Made by a program: the position numbers and the translations under genes. Of a stretch of 64,000 nucleotides of DNA, positions 57,212 to 64,000 are shown piece by piece. The stretch is from Ifrita kowaldi (Eukaryota; Chordata; Aves; Passeriformes; Cinclosomatidae). Position 1 is the first letter of the stretch; each line of letters opens with the position of its first letter. Below the pieces are notes generated by a model. The model ran no database searches. It was not told the origin of the DNA and worked only from the letters and a program-made list of their open reading frames with translations. The stretch spans positions 124,001 to 188,000 of the forward strand of contig VZRS01005628.1 of the NCBI GenBank assembly GCA_013398055.1, given 5' to 3'.

Positions 57212-60128
57212 GGGATGGGCTTTGCAAATACATCCAGACCAGGAGTATTGGACCTGCTGATGGATGACTGGGCATGAGCTGCTGTGAAAGCTGCTCAACT
57301 CATGGGAGGCTTGGCTTGCTCTTCCCTCTGCCTTTTGCTAGGGAAGACTATGAGCTTATAGTTTCCCAGCACTTGATTCCCATTTTTCTTGTAAAAAAAT
57401 CCCCAAAAAACCACTTGGAAAGTGGAAAAAAGGTGCCCTAGCTGAACCCTTCCTATAAGAGAAAGCTGGACAGGTACAAGTTGATGGATATTTACATATT
57501 CAGTGGGGGAAAAAAAGAGTCCTACATAAGATAATGAGGAGCAGAGTTGGGTGAAATGACTTCTTTTGAGGTGGAGGGACCAGCAGAAGCCTTCTGCTGG
57601 TGTATGTGGGCACATGGCCAGTGGCCTCCAGTGCAGTCAAACTGAGTTACGCCTCTTGAGCAGCTGCCCGAAGACGTTCAGAGAAGCAGGGAAACAGAAG
57701 GCTTTTTCTCATTTGAGGACCACTTTAGGAACTATTAGAACTGGCCATTTGATTTGCAGAGGCCTGTGATGCTGCACTGGCTCCTGCTGCAGGTACTGCC
57801 ACAATTCTGCCTTGAATTTTCTATGAGGGGAAAATGAAAAGAGTGAACTATGGCTGAAATGCTTTTCAGAAGTGACACACTCTCTGGGAGGCTGTAGGTG
57901 TGTACAAACCCTTTGTTTACACACAAATTTAAACAAATTACCCAGAAGACAATTATCATAAACATCTAAGAAAGCCTGAATTAGTAAAGCTGAGCTATCA
58001 GGAGCTTCCTTCAGCTTTAATTTGGTGAGAGTCGTTAGAAAGATCCACTTTTGTCTTTCATCCTTAAGTAGCACAATGGTTATCTTGATAGCAAATGCAT
58101 GAGAGGAAGATCTGTATCTTCTTTTCTTGGGGAGCAGAGTCACGGAGCCGTGGGCAGAAGCGCGTGGCTGGTGCAGTGGGTTGGATGAAGATCCACTGGA
58201 CCGGACCCTCCGCTTCTCCTGCACTTCCAGCTTGAGTGGAGTTGGCAGGGAGCTGGATGTTACTGAATGACCAGCCCACTCCTCTAATGAGTGCACTTGG
58301 CACTCATAAATCCCTGGGTTCTTGCATGAACGAGAGGTTTGATCGCCGACACTGTGAACTTCCCAGAAACTCCGTGCCCGTGCTTAACTCAGTAAAAAAG
58401 GCAGAAAAGAACTGAGTGTGCATTTATTAAAGCAGGTCATGCGAGGGGGGAAAATAACTTTCTCCATCTGCTTCCTCCTCTTGGGAGGGCTCTGTTTAGA
58501 GCAGTGGAAGATGCTTCCTGAAATTGTTAGGGCCACAGGTGAGCTCGGTGGTGTGGAAGAGTCCCCGCTGCCCTGTCCCTGTCTCCTGATCACTGCAAAA
58601 CATCTGAAAATGTGGTCGAGGGGGTCTGGGCGGGTCTGAAGTTGCCCCTGCTGAGCTGGTCGGTGTTTTTACTTTGTAGAGTGGTGGGGAACTCTCTGAG
58701 CAGCAAAACAAGAGGCGTGGTGGGTGGACCTCACTCCACCTTCATCTGACCATCCGCAGCCCATCCCTCTGCCAGTAGTTTCCTGCGCCTCCTGCCTGGA
58801 GCATAAGAGTTGTTTTTGGGGGGACCCTGGCCGGGACAGATCCCAGGGGACAACTTTCCTGGTGCCATGGGGTTTTGCTGTCCTGATGCAGCACTGCAGG
58901 GAGCTGCTGCAACAGCCACCAAACCTCCTCCTGACGCAGGAGACGTGGCCAGCTGGGGAAAAGCCTCCTGCCCTGAGCCTTGAGGTGGGATGTTTTGGAG
59001 CCTGGCCCCACAGATGTAGCATCTAGGGTTAAATTTAGTCCTCTCAGACCTGCTTTTTTCCCTTGGCAGGGACTCCTGGTGTTCAGCAACCCCTGAGCAG
59101 CCACCTGTGCTCTGCTGACGGGTGCTAAGTCAAGCGTTTAATCTCAGAAGAGGGGAAGGCTGTGTCAGCAAGGGTGATAGGGCAGATGAGGGTCTTCAGT
59201 AGCTTGCATTTGTGCAGCTTGTGCAGGTAAAACAGCTTCCAAAAAGTCCTGCTTGTGCCATAAAATAGAAGGATTTCATCTGGCATACCTGCTTCTGAGG
59301 CTCGTGGAAATTGGGTTTATGGGAGCATATGTTTCAGGCTGGTGGGATGTAAACTGCACATAATTTACTGCCCTTCTTCTTTTCTGCCTCTAATTTAATT
59401 TTCTCTCTTCTGTCAACCCCAGTTAATCGGTACAACACAAGTTTTAGTGCCTTGGGCAGGTTTTTTGAAGCAACAGATGGATAGACCTCTTACAACCTTA
59501 ATATCTCTGCAGCTTTCTCACAAATTTGGCATCTCCTGTAGCAAGCTTGATGCTAAAATGAACTTTGAAAGTAAATATTTATGCTAGCTGGACCTTGACA
59601 TGTTTATGTAAGTGGGGGTATAATCTTATAATTTGGGCTAACAGTTTGGGTTACTCTTAAGTTTCCTCTTCTGTGTAGAAAATTGTGTCGTCCTCCAGCT
59701 CTCAGAAGCAAAAAGGATTTGAGCTCTGCCAGTCGCTCCATCACGAAAATTGGTGCAAACAGGCCTGGGATTGTCATTTAGGTGTAAGGAGTGGGAGGAA
59801 TTGGAGATGAGGGGTGAGGTTAGAGTTCTGTGGATGGTGTAAAGCTGGATGTGATGAGCTAAGCAACTTTGCTTTGTTTGGGCTGGGGCTGTTGTTTTTT
59901 TATTTTTAGGACTACCCCGCTGCGCAGCACTCGCTTGTCGCGTGGGTGACATCTTTCTGTGCACCTGAAGAAGATGCTGAGCCAACCATTTCTTGTTTTC
60001 AGCAAGGGACAACAAGAGCTGACTGTTCCAAACCAGCTGGACAGTCCCAACCCCTCGGTGCTGCCTTCTCTGTGCTGTGTGTCCTCCGTGTCGGGGAGGA
60101 CCGAGCCCACACCACACAGGAGAAGCTG

Positions 60129-61227
60129 TGTGGGTGGAGAGTCGTCATCGTGTTTTGAGCATCCCTAGGTGGGGTTTGGTCGTTCATGTTTATGTATCAC
60201 CTCATACCTGTAGGATCTTTAGTGGCAGCGAGCTCCTGGCCAGGGATGGCTGCTCTGGAAGTGCCCTGGCAGAGGCAGGTTGGCAGAAGTGGCACCTTGG
60301 CATGGGGTTGTTGTGCAGTTGGACTCTGCCATAACTTGGGAGTAAAGGAGCTTTTTTTGAGCCCGGAAAAGCTTCTTGTTAAACCAACAATCAACACCTA
60401 AAGCATGATACCCATCTGTTGTGCCTCCCTTGAAAGACTGAAGAAGCCAAAGATGACTGGAAGTAAAGGCGAGGGAAATCTTTTGGAGGTGTTTGAAATC
60501 CACTTTTTTTTGCATTTGCTTTGTGAAAACAAACAAACAAAGAAAAAAAAGACAACCAACCTATCAGAAAGAGATTATTAGTGACAATTATGCTTGAGGT
60601 GTTAATTGCAGAACAAGGAAATGCTGTACCTATGGCAGACCGAGTCCTCAGGGGTATAAATCTGTTGGCTTTCCCGAGCTGGTGGAACTTGGCCAGCCTG
60701 AAGATGTGTCTCCAGGAAAAGCAGAATTATGTGCAACTGCTTCATGGCCAGGAGTGCTTTGAATCCTGTGTACCTGCTGCTGAGACAGGCAGGAGATGGG
60801 ATCACTATTACAGCAGATGACATTTTTTTAATTGTCTGTTTGTAGTGAGCACAGCAAATAATATAAACATTACTCCCAGATCAAACGGATTATTTTTATA
60901 CCCTTCAAATCTCCATTTAATATGCATGCCTTTCCTGGGCTGCTTTGGTCTGACTCTGTTTGTCTGGATACAGGCTGGTGCTGTCTCTCCAGATGCGTGT
61001 GCTCCGTGTACCACCCAAAAATGGTTTGCATACCACAGCTGGGGAACCTCTGGCAAACCAGGGCCCCTCTTCAGCATGTGAGATAGGCAGGGTGTTTGTA
61101 TGGCTCCATCTCTGCCTGAAATGCCTTCACAGAGGGGGAGGCAAAGGCCCAGCTCTGCTGCGTGGCTCGCTCTGTTGGAGCAGGCTCCATCCTCCCCACT
61201 CCCTTCATACAATGCTCCCACTTCATC
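60129..61227. repeat. 1,099-bp direct duplication, copy 1
   Basis: The sequence from tgtgggtggagagtcgtcat to the N at 61228 is repeated at 61229-62327 with an exact 1,100-bp offset. Three single-base differences were seen: 60381 a versus 61481 g, 60394 a versus 61494 g, and 61221 c versus 62321 t. The junction N and near-identity suggest two haplotypes placed in series. Confidence 0.95.
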
Positions 61228-61228
61228 N

Positions 61229-62327
61229 TGTGGGTGGAGAGTCGTCATCGTGTTTTGAGCATCCCTAGGTGGGGTTTGGTCGTTCATGTTTATGTATCAC
61301 CTCATACCTGTAGGATCTTTAGTGGCAGCGAGCTCCTGGCCAGGGATGGCTGCTCTGGAAGTGCCCTGGCAGAGGCAGGTTGGCAGAAGTGGCACCTTGG
61401 CATGGGGTTGTTGTGCAGTTGGACTCTGCCATAACTTGGGAGTAAAGGAGCTTTTTTTGAGCCCGGAAAAGCTTCTTGTTGAACCAACAATCAGCACCTA
61501 AAGCATGATACCCATCTGTTGTGCCTCCCTTGAAAGACTGAAGAAGCCAAAGATGACTGGAAGTAAAGGCGAGGGAAATCTTTTGGAGGTGTTTGAAATC
61601 CACTTTTTTTTGCATTTGCTTTGTGAAAACAAACAAACAAAGAAAAAAAAGACAACCAACCTATCAGAAAGAGATTATTAGTGACAATTATGCTTGAGGT
61701 GTTAATTGCAGAACAAGGAAATGCTGTACCTATGGCAGACCGAGTCCTCAGGGGTATAAATCTGTTGGCTTTCCCGAGCTGGTGGAACTTGGCCAGCCTG
61801 AAGATGTGTCTCCAGGAAAAGCAGAATTATGTGCAACTGCTTCATGGCCAGGAGTGCTTTGAATCCTGTGTACCTGCTGCTGAGACAGGCAGGAGATGGG
61901 ATCACTATTACAGCAGATGACATTTTTTTAATTGTCTGTTTGTAGTGAGCACAGCAAATAATATAAACATTACTCCCAGATCAAACGGATTATTTTTATA
62001 CCCTTCAAATCTCCATTTAATATGCATGCCTTTCCTGGGCTGCTTTGGTCTGACTCTGTTTGTCTGGATACAGGCTGGTGCTGTCTCTCCAGATGCGTGT
62101 GCTCCGTGTACCACCCAAAAATGGTTTGCATACCACAGCTGGGGAACCTCTGGCAAACCAGGGCCCCTCTTCAGCATGTGAGATAGGCAGGGTGTTTGTA
62201 TGGCTCCATCTCTGCCTGAAATGCCTTCACAGAGGGGGAGGCAAAGGCCCAGCTCTGCTGCGTGGCTCGCTCTGTTGGAGCAGGCTCCATCCTCCCCACT
62301 CCCTTCATACAATGCTCCCATTTCATC
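61229..62327. repeat. 1,099-bp direct duplication, copy 2
   Basis: The second copy of 60129-61227, continuous with unique sequence on its right. It includes the small (AAAC)n tract seen in copy 1 near 60528. It has no coding content. Confidence 0.95.
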
Positions 62328-64000
62328 CATAGTAATCCAGAAGGGACCGTTGTGGTCTCCCGGCCTGCCTGTGCCTGGAACAAGGGCCTGCCTGTTGAAG
62401 GCAGCGTGGGGAAAGGCAGCAGCCTTCAAACCCTCCTATCCCAGCGTCCACACAGCCAGCGCTGGGAACGGCAGCTTCCCTGGCATCCCAAGGGGCTGAG
62501 TCCCAGCGGGGGAAGGAAGCAGGGAAACCCCCTCCCAGGATGTGGCTTTCCCCCCTGCCAGCTGGGGTTTTGATGAGTGCTGTCATGTATTTTTTTTTTT
62601 TTTTTTTTTATTTTACATTTCTTCGTTTTTGTTCTGGCTTAGGGCCTTGTTCAGCTCTTCTGGTAGGTCAGGTTTCATATTTCAAACAAACGAAAAAAAA
62701 GGCTCAGAAATGAGAATGATAAAACCTCAATGAAAGAGGTGAATTAAAGTAATCCAGCACTTATCCTGTAATTATAAAAGCCTGAAGTCAGTTTTCTGAA
62801 TGCACTTCTGTGCTTCCTCTTTTGCCAATATGTCTGGAGGCCCGGCCTGTGGCCAACCTTCCCTCTGCCTTTCCAGTTACCTCAACTGGGTGGGTTTTGC
62901 CAAAAGCTGGGGAGAGGGTGCCCTGTGTGTCACATCAATTCAAGGATCAGCAGGGGCCCTTTCTCAGCAGGGCATTTGTATCCCTTTCAAAGCCACCCCG
63001 TCTCCGTTTCACCCTCTCCCATGGCATCCACCTTGGAGGGGCACTACCTGCTCCACAATTTTAGAGCAGGTGGAAAGTTCCTTCGTGTGGATCGGGTGTC
63101 TGTGCCCAGGGATGTGTTGGAGCAGCTGTTGGGAAGTGATGCTGGAGAATCCCTTCTTGCCTCTCAGCTGCACGCAAGGGCTTCGTTGCAACAGTGGGAT
63201 CGTGATCAGCAGAAGCTGCTCCTCCAGTTAGACCTGAGGAGGCGGAATGCCACGAGAACCAGGGAATTTGAAGTGTCTCCGTTTGGGTTTTGGTGCAAAC
63301 AGTTTGAAAGCAAGCCTCAAGCGTAAGTTTGTTACCAAGAGAATGAAAGAATGAGTTTGAAAATTAGCTTTGTCCTGGCCGGTTTGGAAGTGTCAGAAAT
63401 TCGTATGGAACTCCAGCCTTTGGAGTCAGTCACATAAGTGGGCTTGTTTTTCACATGTGCTGGATGTTTTGGAGACAGAGGGTTGAAAACAGACTCTGCA
63501 TCAAGTCAAGTTATAAGCAGAACATGTAACTTAACTCCAGAGCTTGTGATGCTCTGAAAATGCCTGTGCTCTTTGTGTTCCTGTTCCAGCCCTGGGTGTC
63601 CCTTGCCTGTAGATTGCATCCATACACGACCTTTTCTTCTCTGAGCACGTGGTGCCCTTCATCAGGGCCAGGCTGGGGCTGCCAGCCAGAGCCCAAAGGG
63701 AGCTGCAGTTGGTGTGACAGTGATGGTGACGCTGAGTCAATGGAGAGTGCTCATAATCCTCTGCTACTTTCCCATAGTTTTGCATCCCTTGCCCAGAGAG
63801 ACATGAAAGTGTGATGATCATAGCACTGAGAAGCTTGGGAGGTGGCTCCAGGTTGTCTGATAAAACACCCCAGTGGGCATAGCCTATGATGCCCAGAAAA
63901 CACAGCAAACTGAGGCTGCTGCAGTTGGCACTGCTGGGTTCACCCAGACCTTGCCCTGAACACCAGAGGTGTCCTTCACTGCTTCGGGAGCTTGCAGATG
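62328..64000. other. Intergenic region upstream of PRKAA2, part 2
   Basis: Contains a long T-run (about 62590-62608) and a 133-codon open frame on the + strand (62925-63326) with no recognised domain. No PLPP3 exon was identified before the window ends. Confidence 0.5.

Larger units (their letters stand above)
56106..60128. other. Intergenic region upstream of PRKAA2, part 1
   Basis: No exon was recognised. It contains a 13-bp perfect inverted repeat (56357-56407) and a 28-bp tandem duplication (57156-57211). In other vertebrates PLPP3 lies on this side, but none of its coding exons is visible. Confidence 0.5.

Noticed and set aside
62925..63326. 133-codon + strand open frame with a charged, helix-like segment
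   Set aside because: It looks somewhat protein-like (many Leu, Gln and Arg) but matches no family I know, has no clear splice or promoter context, and does not resemble PLPP3. A homology search giving avian orthologues would change this view.

Overview
This window is eukaryotic nuclear DNA, almost certainly from a bird and probably a songbird. Most of it is non-coding, the genes are cut into short GT-AG exons, and every interspersed repeat I recognise is the 3' end of a CR1-type LINE, the dominant retroelement of bird genomes. I saw no bacterial-style operons, CRISPR arrays, tRNAs or rRNAs.

Left edge, + strand (about 0.3-5 kb): the last exons of an ADAP/FYB-family adaptor gene. They encode a YDDV-containing acidic stretch, a lysine-rich linker and a C-terminal helically extended SH3-like domain. 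Because it lies tail-to-tail with PRKAA2, I call it FYB2; the order PLPP3 - PRKAA2 - FYB2 is known from other vertebrates.

5-24 kb, - strand: PRKAA2, the alpha-2 catalytic subunit of AMP-activated protein kinase. Exons 2-9 are all present with intact phases. They total 1565 nt, and adding a 94-nt first coding exon gives exactly the 552 aa of the mammalian protein. The 3' end faces FYB2. The ~7.5 kb between the stop codon and the FYB2 end is probably a very long PRKAA2 3' UTR, and opposite-strand AATAAA signals lie about 20 bp apart near 5.2 kb.

24-55 kb: best read as the first intron of PRKAA2. It holds scattered CR1 fragments, a GC-rich island at 28.70-29.07 kb, a 63-bp minisatellite at 29.07-29.7 kb, a 57-bp minisatellite at 30.0-30.2 kb, and several stretches that look like regulatory sequence. 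Exon 1 of PRKAA2 is not visible. A CpG-rich island at 55.85-56.1 kb abuts a 576-bp run of N, so exon 1 most likely sits in that gap.

56-64 kb: intergenic sequence upstream of PRKAA2, toward where PLPP3 would be expected. No PLPP3 exon was recognised.

Assembly quality matters here. Two single-N joins (39870 and 61228) are each flanked by near-perfect direct duplications (595 bp and 1099 bp), the signature of false or haplotypic duplication. Other gaps lie in homopolymers, next to the minisatellite, and beside the last PRKAA2 exon. I found no convincing new gene system. The main points of interest are the convergent gene ends, the repeat arrays, the hidden first exon and the joins.
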